Assembly (NCBI GenBank): GCA_000151295.1
Contig: GG745332.1
Location: 634,792-698,791, forward strand
DNA length: 64,000 nt
Origin: Allomyces macrogynus ATCC 38327
Taxonomy: Eukaryota; Blastocladiomycota; Blastocladiomycetes; Blastocladiales; Blastocladiaceae
Direction of reading: 5' to 3'
The notes beneath the pieces are model-generated. The model did not search any database and had not been told where the DNA came from. It worked only from the letters and a program-made list of their open reading frames with translations. The position numbers and the translations under genes were made by a program. This document shows positions 31,644 through 41,152 of this stretch, in pieces (positions within the stretch are counted from its first letter, which is position 1; every line of letters starts with the position of its first letter).

Positions 31644-34600
31644 ATGTCGGCCCTCCAACTTCTCCGCCGATTACGCCACGTCGCGCCCGTGCGCGTCTTC
31701 TCCACCCAGTTCCGGGCCTATTCCGGTGGCGATTTCTGGGACAACGTCGACGCGCAATCCGGCACCAACAAGGGCACAAGCAGTACCAAAGACGACGGCA
31801 CCAACGCCGCACCGCGCGGCAAGCGCTCGAGTACATACGACCGCCGTCCCGGATGGGGTACTGGCGGCCCACGCGCGCCACGCGACCCGAACGCGCCGTT
31901 TACGCCGCGTGCGCCGCGGGACCCGAATGCGCCGTTTGTGCCCCGCGCTCCCCGCGATCCGAATGCGCCGTTTGTCCCGCGCCAGCCGCGCGATCAAGGT
32001 CAACTTGGCGGTGGGTTCGCGCCGCGCGCTCCACGCGATCCGAACCAGCCCTTCGTGCCTCGTGCCCCGCGCGACCAGAGCCAGTTTGGCGGCAGCTTTG
32101 CGCCGCGCGCTCCTCGCGACCCCAACGCACCGTTTACTCCGCGCACTCCGCGGGATCCGAATGCGCCGTTCACGCCGCGTGGAGATAACTTCCAGCGCCG
32201 TTCGCCGCCACCCACGGGGTATAACGACATCATGTCGCGAGCGCAGGAGCTCGGTGAGCGCACCTGGCAGCAAGGTGGGCCGCGGCGTGGTCCTCGTGCG
32301 GCCGCACCAGCTCCGGCCGCGAGCGAACCTGCGGCTGCGGCGCCTGCGTCGGCGGTCGAGCCCACGGACCATATGCTCGACGTGGACGCGGACCTCGATT
32401 TGGTCGCCGAAGTCGCGAAACCGTCGCGCGCGGGACGGAACCACTATCATCCGCACGAGACGTTCCATCACCAGAAGAGCGTGGACGCGAAGCACCGCGC
32501 GCCCATTGACCCGGAGGTGGCCGCAGCGATGCGCAAGGAGGAGGAGGAGGCGCTGAGTAAGCGCGGGTCCGGACACATTCACCGCGCCGAATTCAAGGAT
32601 AAGGTGTCGCGGTTCCGTGCAGGGCGGGACGAGGACGAAGAGTTTGACGAGGATGATGTGGACGAGGTGGTGGTGCCGCGCGGTGGACCGATGCCGGCGT
32701 CGTTGGCGCCGCTCAAGCAGCGCAAGAAGCGCAAGCCGGGACGCGTCACGCAGCCGGCCAAGGTGCAGTTGCCGGAGGCGATCACGGTCGCGAATTTGAG
32801 CCAGATGTTGGTGGTTCCTGTTGGTATGGGGGGTGGAGAGTGTTTGGAAAGATTGTGTGGTTCCACGACTGATTGGGTTGCGCATTGGGTGTAGGTGTCC
32901 TGCAGCGCCAGGTCAAGTCTCTCCTCGAGCTCGACTTTGAGGTCGCATCCGATTACGGTTCGTTTCCCCCTACTTTGTCCATTCTACGTCCTCGGTACTG
33001 ACCACTCTCGATCCACACCAGTCCTGAACGCCGAAATGGCCACGCTGGTCGCCAACGAGGTCGCTCCGCGCGTTGAAATCGTCGCGCCGAACGTGACCGC
33101 CGAAGACGATATAATGCCGCGCCGTCTGCCGTTGGCACCTGAAGAGTACGCCAAGCTTCCGCTCCGCGCACCCGTCGTCACGATTATGGGCCACGTCGAC
33201 CATGGTAAGACGACGCTGCTCGACACGCTACGCAAGAGTGCTGTCGCCGCATCGGAAGCCGGCGGGATCACGCAGCACATTGGTGCCTTCGAAGGTTCGT
33301 GCTGCTTCTTTTTTTTACCCAGAGCAATGAACTTGCGACTTACCGAATTTTGCGTTCTAGTGGCTCTGCCCGGCGGCAAGATCACATTCCTCGACACGCC
33401 CGGCCATGCGGCGTTTGAGAACATGCGCGCGCGCGGCGCCAACGTGACCGATATTGTCGTGCTCGTCGTGGCCGCTGACGACGGTGTGATGCCGCAGACG
33501 CGCGAGGCCATCAAGCACGCGCACGCGGCCGATGTCCCGATCATTGTCGCGATTAACAAGTGCGACAAGCCGGGAATCGACAAGGTGCGTGTTTTCGCCA
33601 ATGCCAGCCGGTGGTGCGAATCGACACAGGCTAAATTGAGCTGGTAACGATTGCAGGAACGGATCAAGAACCAGCTGCTCGAGCACGACGTGCAGATCGA
33701 GGAACTCGGCGGCGACACGATGGCCGTGGAGATATCCGCGCTCAAGGTACTGCCAAGATCACCTGCACGTCTTCCCCACGTCGCCTCCCAAATCTCACCC
33801 CACCGTCGCACCGTACTAGGGCACTGGCCTCGACGACCTGGAAGAATCGATCCTGACGCTCGCCGAAATCCAAGAACTCCGTGCCGACCCGACTGGTCCC
33901 GTCGAGGGCATGACGCTCGAATCGCAAGTCAAGAAGGGCCGCGGCAGTACCGCGACGGTCCTCGTCAAGGAGGGCACCCTGCGCATTGGCGACATTTTGG
34001 TCGCAGGCACATCATGGTGCCGCGTCAAGTCCATGGCAACCGACGCAGGTGTGCAATTGCAGGAAGCGCCACCGGCAACTCCCGTGGAAGTGTTGGGCTG
34101 GCGCGAGCTGCCAGCCGCGGGTGAGCGCGTCGTGCAAGTGGACTCGGAGGACGCGGCCAAGAAGGCGATTGCTGCGCGCGAGCGCCGGATGGCGCGTGCG
34201 AAAGCCGTGTCGGCGATTGATGAGATCAATGCCGCGCGAATCAAGGCGGCTGCGGCCGCCGCGGAATTGGCCAAGGTGAAGCGCAAAAACCGCGCGGCGG
34301 CGTTGCGCGCGCAGGGTACGGACCGTGGGGACGGGCCCGCCGTGACCCCCGTCGCAGTGATTGTCAAGGGCGACGTGTCCGGGTCGGTCGAGGCCGTCGT
34401 CGATGCGCTCGCAAAGATCGATCACCCGGAACTGAACGTGACCGTGTCGGCCTCGGGCGTCGGCGCGATCACGGAGTCGGACGTGGAGCGCACGTATGCC
34501 GCGACCACGGCAATTGTTGGGGCCGGTGCTGAGGGTCGCGCCGCGTCTGGAATGGCGTCGGCCGGGTTGGTTGTTGGGTTCAATGTCAAGCCCGACAAGA

Positions 34601-35097
34601 AGGCCGCGGCGCTCGCGAAGCGGCACAAGGTCACAGTCGTCTCGTCCAATGTGATTTACAAGCTCATGGATAACGTCAAGGAGCACTTGGCGACGCTCTT
34701 GGCGCCCGAGACCAAGGAGGAGGTCGTGGGTGAGGCGACGATTGCGCAGATTTTCGACTTGAATGTCAAGGGCAGCGCGACGGAGAAGGTGGCCGGGTGT
34801 AAGGTCACGACGGGCGTGCTCGCCAAGGCGAATCAGGCGCGGATCGTGCGCGCGGGCAAGGTCGTGTTTGAGGGTACGCCTTTCTTCGGCAACCACGCTT
34901 TGCCGGGTCGAGCGCCAGCTGACGCATTACTCCTTCCCACAGGTCCGCTCAAGACGATCAAGCACTTCAAGCGCGAGGTGCACGAGATCAGCAAGGGCAA
35001 CGAGTGCGGGCTCATGTTTGACGAGTTTGAAGACTTCAAGGAGGGCGATGTCATTCAGAGCATCAAGACGTTCCAGGTCAAGAGGACCCTCGAGTGA
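31644..35097 (+). CDS. IFM1: Mitochondrial translation initiation factor IF-2
   Basis: GTPase that brings initiator tRNA to the mitochondrial small ribosomal subunit. Seven exons: 31644-32823, 32895-32957, 33022-33294, 33361-33584, 33657-33746, 33820-34873, 34943-35097; introns 64-73 bp. The product is 1012 residues, longer than yeast Ifm1 (about 676) because of a 390-residue N-terminal region. Residues 1-25 are a basic mitochondrial presequence ([20 protein letters not shown]). An Arg-Pro-rich tandem repeat follows, then a basic linker. The GTPase domain starts near residue 465: G1 [14 protein letters not shown], switch region [11 protein letters not shown]3 [18 protein letters not shown]4 NKCDKP. 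Domains II-IV include [38 protein letters not shown] and the C-terminal [20 protein letters not shown]. The last intron (34874-34942) is a multiple of three and open, so it could be missed; splicing restores [17 protein letters not shown]. Confidence 0.95.
31866..32182 (+). repeat. In-frame tandem repeat in IF-2 N-terminal region ([12 protein letters not shown] units)
   Basis: About eight degenerate 12-residue units of the type [12 protein letters not shown] / [12 protein letters not shown], with two variant units containing DQxQxGGxF. At DNA level the units are 36 bp with silent and conservative changes, so the repeat is kept at protein level. It lies between the presequence and the translation factor domains. 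Confidence 0.85.
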
Positions 35098-35201
35098 AAA
35101 CAGAGGTGTTCAGGGCGTGCGGTTTTCTTTCATAGCTTTTAGGACATTATTTACAACGTAGTTTGCCATTTCTTGTCTTCTTTGTTTGTTACAACGCCAT
35201 C
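35098..35201. other. Short convergent gap IF-2/PTPDC1
   Basis: Only 104 bp between two stop codons, so the 3' UTRs probably overlap. Confidence 0.6.
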
Positions 35202-37105
35202 TCAGACGGGGAACTTGGACACGGCATCCAGGATCAAGTGCGCGGCGCGGTTTGGCGCCAAGTCGGCAGGCAGGTCCTGGTCGCGCGTGAACAGGAGCCA
35301 CAACTGCATGACCAAATCGTGGTCGATATTCGCCGTGTGCGCGGCCGCGTCGAGCACGGCCGGGTAGACGTGCTCGAGAATCGTGCGAACGTGCGCGGCA
35401 GCTGCTGCGCTGGTGCATTCGAGCTCTTGGTCGGTGACCGCCATGAGCGGTTCCTATCAAGAGTGCGGCGATGTGAACGCACGTCTCGACCGAACAGGTA
35501 CGAACGTGAACGCACCCTGAGGAAACTTCTTGACCAGGTGGACAAGATCACGACGAGCGCTATCGGGTTGGTGCAGGCCTCGATGTGGGTGCATGTCAGC
35601 GTCTCTGAGTATTGCGTCTACACAATAAGCCCGAGTAAGGTCATGGTTGGCTCACTCGTCACCAACAAATCGTCGCACCGTCAATTTCGCCGCCGTCTCC
35701 ACGTCGTCGGACGTTGTCTCGCCCTCAACGACGCGCCGGAAGATGCGCGCGCGGTCCTTGGCCGGCACCGACACCGTGAGCGACCCGAACGTTGTTGCTG
35801 CGGATCGCACCATCTGTTGTCGAGACGCTAAATGAGCATGACGAAGTATACCATCGGTGGAGAAAGAAGTAAAGCAGCGTACCGCGTGCGTCTGGTCGCG
35901 CGTTGCTCGACCGTGCGCAAACTCGCGGTAGGCGAGCATGACCTCGTCGACAGTCCAGAGCGAGTGGTTGTCGTCGAGCACGACAAATCGCTGGCGCAAA
36001 CCCTGCAGGTACGACTTGAACAGGTGCACAAAGCCCGTTTGCTTGGCCGTTTGCACCGATCCGGGTCTATAAATACGTGGGGGGTGAGGAACCACACTCT
36101 ACGCGGTCTGCGCAAGCGACGCGAGACTGGCGTACCGCTGCGATCGTACAAGCGAGACTGCCTAGTGGAAAAAAGCGTCAGAAGAAGCACGAGAATGAAT
36201 CCGTGCCATGACGAGACGCACCTCCTCGGCGGTGAACGGTCCTTGGTAGACGAGGTAGCAGGCAATCGCGAGACCCGTTCGACCGAGCCCGGCATGACAA
36301 TGCACGGCCACCTTGCGCCCCGAGTCGATCTCATTGGCCATGATCTTCACAATGTTCATCATGAGATCCAGAGCGGGCACGTTCATGTCTTCCCTATCCA
36401 TTCCAGCCCGCATCAGTATCACATGTATCTTGCCTCGCCTCGGTACCGCACCCATCCGCGACGTACGTACCACGAGAAATGATAATAGAAAAACCCTTCC
36501 CGCATCCACTCCTCTGGGTCATAAGCGAGCCCGATCCCCTCGAGCACACCAAACCCGCACGTCGGGTGCTCGCGCAACTGCTGCAGGTTCACAATCGCGC
36601 CGATCCCTTGGTCACGGAACCGCGCCGGTAAATCGTGCTCGCGCATGAGCGGTGCGGCCGGCCGCTGCATAGCCAGGATCTCGGGCGTGATCCAGTTGGA
36701 GTAGAGGCCGTCAATCGCATTGTCGGGCCAGAGATTTGGCACGCCGCAGTACTTGCAAGCGCGCCCGCCACACAGCGCGCAGGTCATGGCGTTGAGAGCG
36801 CCGCCGGCGCCTTGGATCCCGGAGAGCAGGTTGGTGAGGCCGGGTGGGGTACGCGCGCCGGCTGCACGCGCAGGTGCGCCTGGTGCCGTCGTGGTGGCTG
36901 CGGTGGTGGGTCGCGTCGGGGAACTTGGTGCGAAGAGAGTGCCCGTGAAGAGCCGAGGGCTCCACAATGCGGGTGCCGGTGCATGATCAGCGGCGACGGC
37001 GGGCTCGGCATCGTTTGCAACGGTTGGAGAAGGCGGCGCTGGTGCGGGCGCCGCGGGTGCCGTGGATGCTGGCCCGAGGTTGGCCAGGAACGCCGGGCGC
37101 TTCAT
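35202..37105 (-). CDS. PTPDC1: PTPDC1-type dual-specificity tyrosine phosphatase
   Basis: Animal PTPDC1 is a Cdc14/PRL-like phosphatase tied to cilia and centrosomes; its presence fits a zoosporic fungus. Supported exons: 37105-36471, 36393 to about 36180, about 36075-35663, 35559-35516 (44 nt) and 35453-35202. Exon 1 has ALCGGRACKYCGVPNLWPDN and IDGLYSNWITPEILAMQRPA, like the vertebrate protein, then IGAIVNLQQLREHPTCGFG. Exon 2 carries the catalytic loop VAVHCHAGLGRTGLAIACYL (Cys-x5-Arg). Exon 3 starts at RPGSVQTAKQTGFVHLFKSY and includes WTVDEVMLAYREF. Exons 4-5 encode LSTWSRSFLREPLMAVTDQE, matching the C-terminal WSW...LKEPVITKED region of PTPDC1. The join between exons 2 and 3 could not be resolved with GT-AG signals in the right phase. 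The start MKRPAFLANL is tentative; an ATG at 37267 is in frame. Confidence 0.85.
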
Positions 37106-37522
37106 TGCAGCAGGTTGAAGTCGGTTATTGCTGTCGTTGATGGCAGGGGCGACGCGGCCGGCGCGACGGGATGGTGCGGACGTTGCCGTCAACAAGGTCC
37201 GAACGGGTCCGAACGCTGACGACGAGCAACACCGATCGCAGACACACCGACAGCAACTAGTTCCCAACCAGCCTGCTCAAATCCAAGCCAAATCCAACAA
37301 CGCCAAATCAAACCGTCTTGGTGTATTGTACCGTAGTCCGGGGGCCGAAATCAACATGAACTGGGCCATGAAATATCAAACCAAGAGCCCCCCACGACGG
37401 CGCTCTGGCCCGCCGTGAGCACCGCCCACCCATCTGTCGCTCAATCAACTACTTGCCGCGCGGCGGCACGACACGACCTCCGCGTCCCCGCACGCCAGCG
37501 ACACGTCGCGACGCGCGCACGC
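37106..37522. other. Intergenic region upstream of PTPDC1
   Basis: 417 bp containing the PTPDC1 promoter and the 3' flank of the next minus-strand gene. No other feature seen. Confidence 0.5.
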
Positions 37523-38044
37523 TCACAAACTAAACATCCCAATCTTGGTTGAACTGCGCCGGCGCATATGCGCACGACGGGCCTCCTCGCTAGCAATCAC
37601 ATTCGCGCGCAAGATCGCCTCCTCGGTCGTCGTATGCGTGTAGGCCCCGGCCCCACGCGGCGACTGCACGGGCCGCAACCACTTGGGCAGTTTCACCGTG
37701 CGCCCAGGCCCATACTCGTCATGCACGATCGTGTACCCGCCAATCTTGGTGTAGCTCACAGGCTTGGCGAGCTCTTCCTCGAAGAGCGCAATCTTATTGG
37801 CGCGATCAATCGCCGCGATCGTCGTGACGGGTCCGTGCGTGCCCGTCGCGTACCCGCGCGGCTCGTGACGGACCGTGGTCGTTGTCGTCTCGGGGTAGAA
37901 CCGCGCGACGAGACCCTTGAGCCCGCCGCCGCCCGTGGACGCGGACCGACGCGCGCGGGTGGTTGTCGCCGGCGCGCCCGTGCCGTACGGGATCGCGTGT
38001 TTGCCCGAGACTGGTAGCGCCGCGCCGTCGGGCGTGTATATATG

Positions 38045-38108
<64 letters not shown>

Positions 38109-39037
38109 NNNNNNNNNNNNNNNNNNNNNNNNNNNNNNNNNNNNNNNNNNNNNNNNNNNNNNNNNNNNNNNNNNNNNNNNNNNNNNNNNNNNNNNNNNNN
38201 NNNNNNNNNNNNNNNNNNNNNNNNNNNNNNNNNNNNNNNNNNNNNNNNNNNNNNNNNNNNNNNNNNNNNNNNNNNNNNNNNNNNNNNNNNNNNNNNNNNN
38301 NNNNNNNNNNNNNNNNNNNNNNNNNNNNNNNNNNNNNNNNNNNNNNNNNNNNNNNNNNNNNNNNNNNNNNNNNNNNNNNNNNNNNNNNNNNNNNNNNNNN
38401 NNNNNNNNNNNNNNNNNNNNNNNNNNNNNNNNGGCCCCCCCCACCGCCCAGCCCTAGGAACGCGCAAGACGCACCCGCCTCGACCACATCCCGCCGCACC
38501 ATCGTAGTCGCGGTGCCGCCGGGTACGCGGTCGCCGACGCCGCGCGCGACGAGGTCAGGACGGGCGACGGCGTGCGCGTGCGCGCACGCGTGCGGCCGCG
38601 GAACAGACCGCCGCCGCGGCCGTACTCTACCAGGTGAAACCTCGCCCCGATCAGCCGGTTGATCACGCCCCCACCACCACCCACCGCTCAACAACAAACG
38701 CACCGACGCTCCCGAGCGGATCATACGGATCCAAATCCCCGTGCGCGGCGGCGCGGCGCATTTCCTTTTCGTGCGCGCGCAGGTACGGGTCATGCACGTC
38801 ATGCCGCGCGAGCCGTGGGAGCCGTTCGTGGCCGTAGAGGTAGTCGTAGTTTGGGTCGTAGTAACCGCGCGGCCGCGCGCGCGATTCGAGCGCTTCGAGG
38901 TCGCGGTCGCGCAGGTCCTCGGCGTGCAGTGGAGCGCCGCGCACGCGGTCGGCGACGCGTGGGTCGAGGTAGGCGGCGTCGCGGTCGTAGTAGCCCGTGG
39001 CCGTGGTCGCCGCGGTGGATTTCCCGTGGCCGAGCAT
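37523..39037 (-). CDS. Unidentified protein gene interrupted by microsatellite and assembly gap
   Basis: I do not recognise the family. The 5' exon begins at 39037 (MLGHGKSTAATTATGYYDRD) and encodes a charged, Tyr/Asp/Arg-rich segment through AHGDLDPYDPLGS near 38720. The 3' part, open from the gap to the stop at 37523, encodes HAIPYGTGAPATTTRARRSA, IDRANKIALFEEELAKPVSY, TKIGGYTIVHDEYGPGRTVK and ends SSTKIGMFSL. The middle is unknown: 324 N and a TA repeat lie inside, probably in an intron, since the repeat would otherwise encode Tyr-Ile repeats. No signal peptide or membrane helix is visible. The C-terminal block with TVKLPKWLRPVQSP looks conserved in style, but no homologue could be named. 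Confidence 0.55.
38035..38108. repeat. TA dinucleotide microsatellite with TG interruptions
   Basis: About 74 bp of alternating T and A with two interspersed TATG variants, running directly into the assembly gap. Open frames reading Tyr-Ile through it are artefacts. Confidence 0.95.
38109..38432. other. Assembly gap (324 N)
   Basis: Run of undetermined bases, bounded by the TA microsatellite on the left and a C-rich run on the right; the true length is unknown. Confidence 0.99.
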
Positions 39038-39328
39038 GGTTGGTGGTTGGATGTTGGAGGGAGCGAGAGGAGGGTGGTCGGCGTCGACTCGATGGCAACG
39101 ACGCGGTGGGGAGAGAGAGAGGCAGAGCGACCAAGGTCGTGCTGTTCGGGTGCAGCTGCTTGTCGTCGAGCCGCGCACTTGGCCGTTCAGGCGGCACTCG
39201 TGGCCTGACGCGCCCAAAATGACGCTGGAACATGAACCAACCAGGCAATCCGGCTAACAATCATTTTACTCGATTTATTCGCTGGTAACACCACCACCAC
39301 CACCACCACCCGCGGCGCTCTGCAACTC
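39038..39328. other. Intergenic region upstream of the gapped gene
   Basis: 291 bp holding the promoter of the minus-strand gene starting at 39037 and the 3' UTR of the epimerase gene. A short CAC/ACC repeat lies at about 39290-39311. Confidence 0.5.
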
Positions 39329-40431
39329 TCACAACAGCGCGCGCAGCACCTGCCCGGCACGCCGCGTCTCGCCCGGCGCGACCGAGACCGCATTCGGCAC
39401 AACCACGTCCCCGACCTCGACACAGACCATATGCCGGTACTCATCGTCCCCGAAATCGGCCATGGCCTTGGCCTTGTCCACCCACGGGTTCCAGACGACC
39501 ACGTCGCGGAACGCCGTCTCGCCATGAGTCCGCACAATCTCGACCGCGGGCCGCCCGCCGCTCAACACATGCAAGTGCGACTCGGCCGCGGGCACGACAT
39601 TCTGGTAGACGCGGTCCGTCTCTTCCTTGATGGGCAGCGCCGGGAACGCCTGCGTCGTCGGATCGCGGTCGGCAATCGCCTTATTCACGTAAAGGTGGCC
39701 CTCGAGGCCGCGGATTTCGGTTTTCTCGATCGCGTCGACGCGCAGGTAGGTGTGCAGCAGCCACGTGAAGGGCATGTCAAACTCGGTTGTGGTCGCGAGG
39801 TTGGTCGCGGCCAGGTCCGTGGCGAGCGTGTGGTGCACGGCGTCGACCGTGACCGTGTACTCGAGCCGGAACGGCGTGGGCCACGCGGTGCGCGCGGCGA
39901 GGGACAAGTCGGACGAGGTCAGGACAAAAACGACGGTCGCCTTGGTCTCGTCGGGGCTAACGTCGGTGCGCAGGACGCGCCAGGTGGAGGTGCGCGCGAA
40001 CCCGTGCTGCGGGAGCGGCGCACCCGGGTAGGTGCCAAATTGCGGGAAGACGAGCGGGATGCTGGCAAGGCGTGGTGAGGGTTCATGTCAGGCCGCGTCT
40101 GGCCAAGTCTGAGAGAGGAAAACGCGCCCGTACCCGCCACTAGAGCATGGAGAGCCGAGTAACAACACGCCGCCGGATATGATGAGCATCTGATCCGTGA
40201 TTGCAACAAAATGCAGCCATGCAAAGCGCACCGAATCGGCTTGGATCCGTCAAGAATGGCCTTGCTGCTCAAGAAGAGCATTTCGCGGCCGTTGACGGTC
40301 CAGCTCGTGACGGTGGCGCCATGCAGGTAGATGGTGCAGGTCGCAGGCACGGCGCCCGTGGTCGTAGGCGTGGCCAAGGCCGGCGGCGTCAGCGAGATGA
40401 CGACCTTGTCTTGCAGCGTCTCGATGGGCAT
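39329..40431 (-). CDS. Glucose-6-phosphate 1-epimerase (hexose-6-phosphate mutarotase)
   Basis: Interconverts alpha- and beta-glucose 6-phosphate in the cytosol; orthologous in type to yeast YMR099C. Exons 40431-40232, 40139-40134 (6 nt) and 40061-39329; introns 92 and 72 bp; 312 residues. Start MPIETLQDKVVISLTPPA resembles the yeast start. Family landmarks: YLHGATVTSWTVNGREMLFL, SSKAILDGSKPIRGGIPLVF, PQHGFARTSTWRVL, FDMPFTWLLHTYLRVDAIE, ETDRVYQNV, VVVWNPWVDKAKAMADFGDD and VCVEVGDVVVPNAVSVAPGE. The catalytic His and Glu are in PQHGFAR and VCVEVG. The middle 6-nt exon supplies the GG of the invariant RGGIPLVFP; direct joining of the two large exons would lose two conserved glycines. Confidence 0.94.
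40134..40139 (-). other. 6-nt microexon of the glucose-6-phosphate 1-epimerase gene
   Basis: On the minus strand the context is GCTCTAG|TGGCGG|GTACGG. Joined to the upstream exon end (ATT CG) and downstream exon start (C ATC CCG) it gives CGT GGC GGC ATC, i.e. Arg-Gly-Gly-Ile, the invariant motif of the family. Both flanking introns (92 and 72 bp) have canonical ends and normal sizes for this window. Confidence 0.85.
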
Positions 40432-41152
40432 CGTGGTGCTTGGTTGGGTTGCGGTCGGATCAGGCGGGATGGAGTCGGTGCGCGAGGAGCAACGAGCTGC
40501 GGGGAGTGTCGGTGCGGCAGCAGTGATTTGCGGTCGTGCAGGGTCGCGACGTCGTCGCGGCGGACGTGGTTTGTGGATCGCGGCAGAACGGTGGAGGTCA
40601 GTGCTGACTGTCTGGCGCAAAGTGGCACCGACTCGCACCAACTGACCGACCGACGCGTTGTGCAGGTGTTTGACGTGGTGCGTGCACGGTTCGTGCGGTA
40701 GAGTGGGGCTTGCCGCTGACAAGCCTTTGCCAGCCGGAAAAAGGGGAGCCAACGCTGGCAAAAGGGACCGACTGCGACTGCCACGTCGACAGCGGTTCGC
40801 TTCGCGCAACAACGCTGACGAACCGCAACCGCACCCACGACGCCGTGCCGCTCGTCGCATTCACGACGTTCACGACGACGACGGCGACGACGACGTGTAT
40901 TTACCGCACCGCCAACCGACTCCCAGCAGATTTGGTCGGCGCCGCACCTACGGCCGACGCGAACGCATTCTTGCACGCTCCCGACCCGAACCGGAACACA
41001 ACCACAACGCCACCCGCACACCAACGTTGGGCGTTTGGGGCCCGTTGACGACGCCGACCACCACCTGCACCGCGACCTGCACGACCACGACGCGCGCGAC
41101 CGCGCTCCCCGCTCCCGCATCCGCACGCTGAACCGGCCCGCACGCAACCAGC
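40432..41152. promoter_or_regulatory. Divergent intergenic region epimerase / coiled-coil protein gene
   Basis: 721 bp between start codons, GC-rich, with ACG/CGA-type trinucleotide patches near 40870-40895. Must contain both promoters; no specific site assigned. Confidence 0.45.

Noticed and set aside
34874..34942. Reading the last IF-2 intron as coding, since it is open and a multiple of three
   Set aside because: It has GTACGC and CCCACAG ends, and removing it restores [17 protein letters not shown], which matches the family without an insertion.
37756..38802. Long frames reading Tyr-Ile repeats through the TA tract and N gap
   Set aside because: They depend on translating a microsatellite and undetermined bases.
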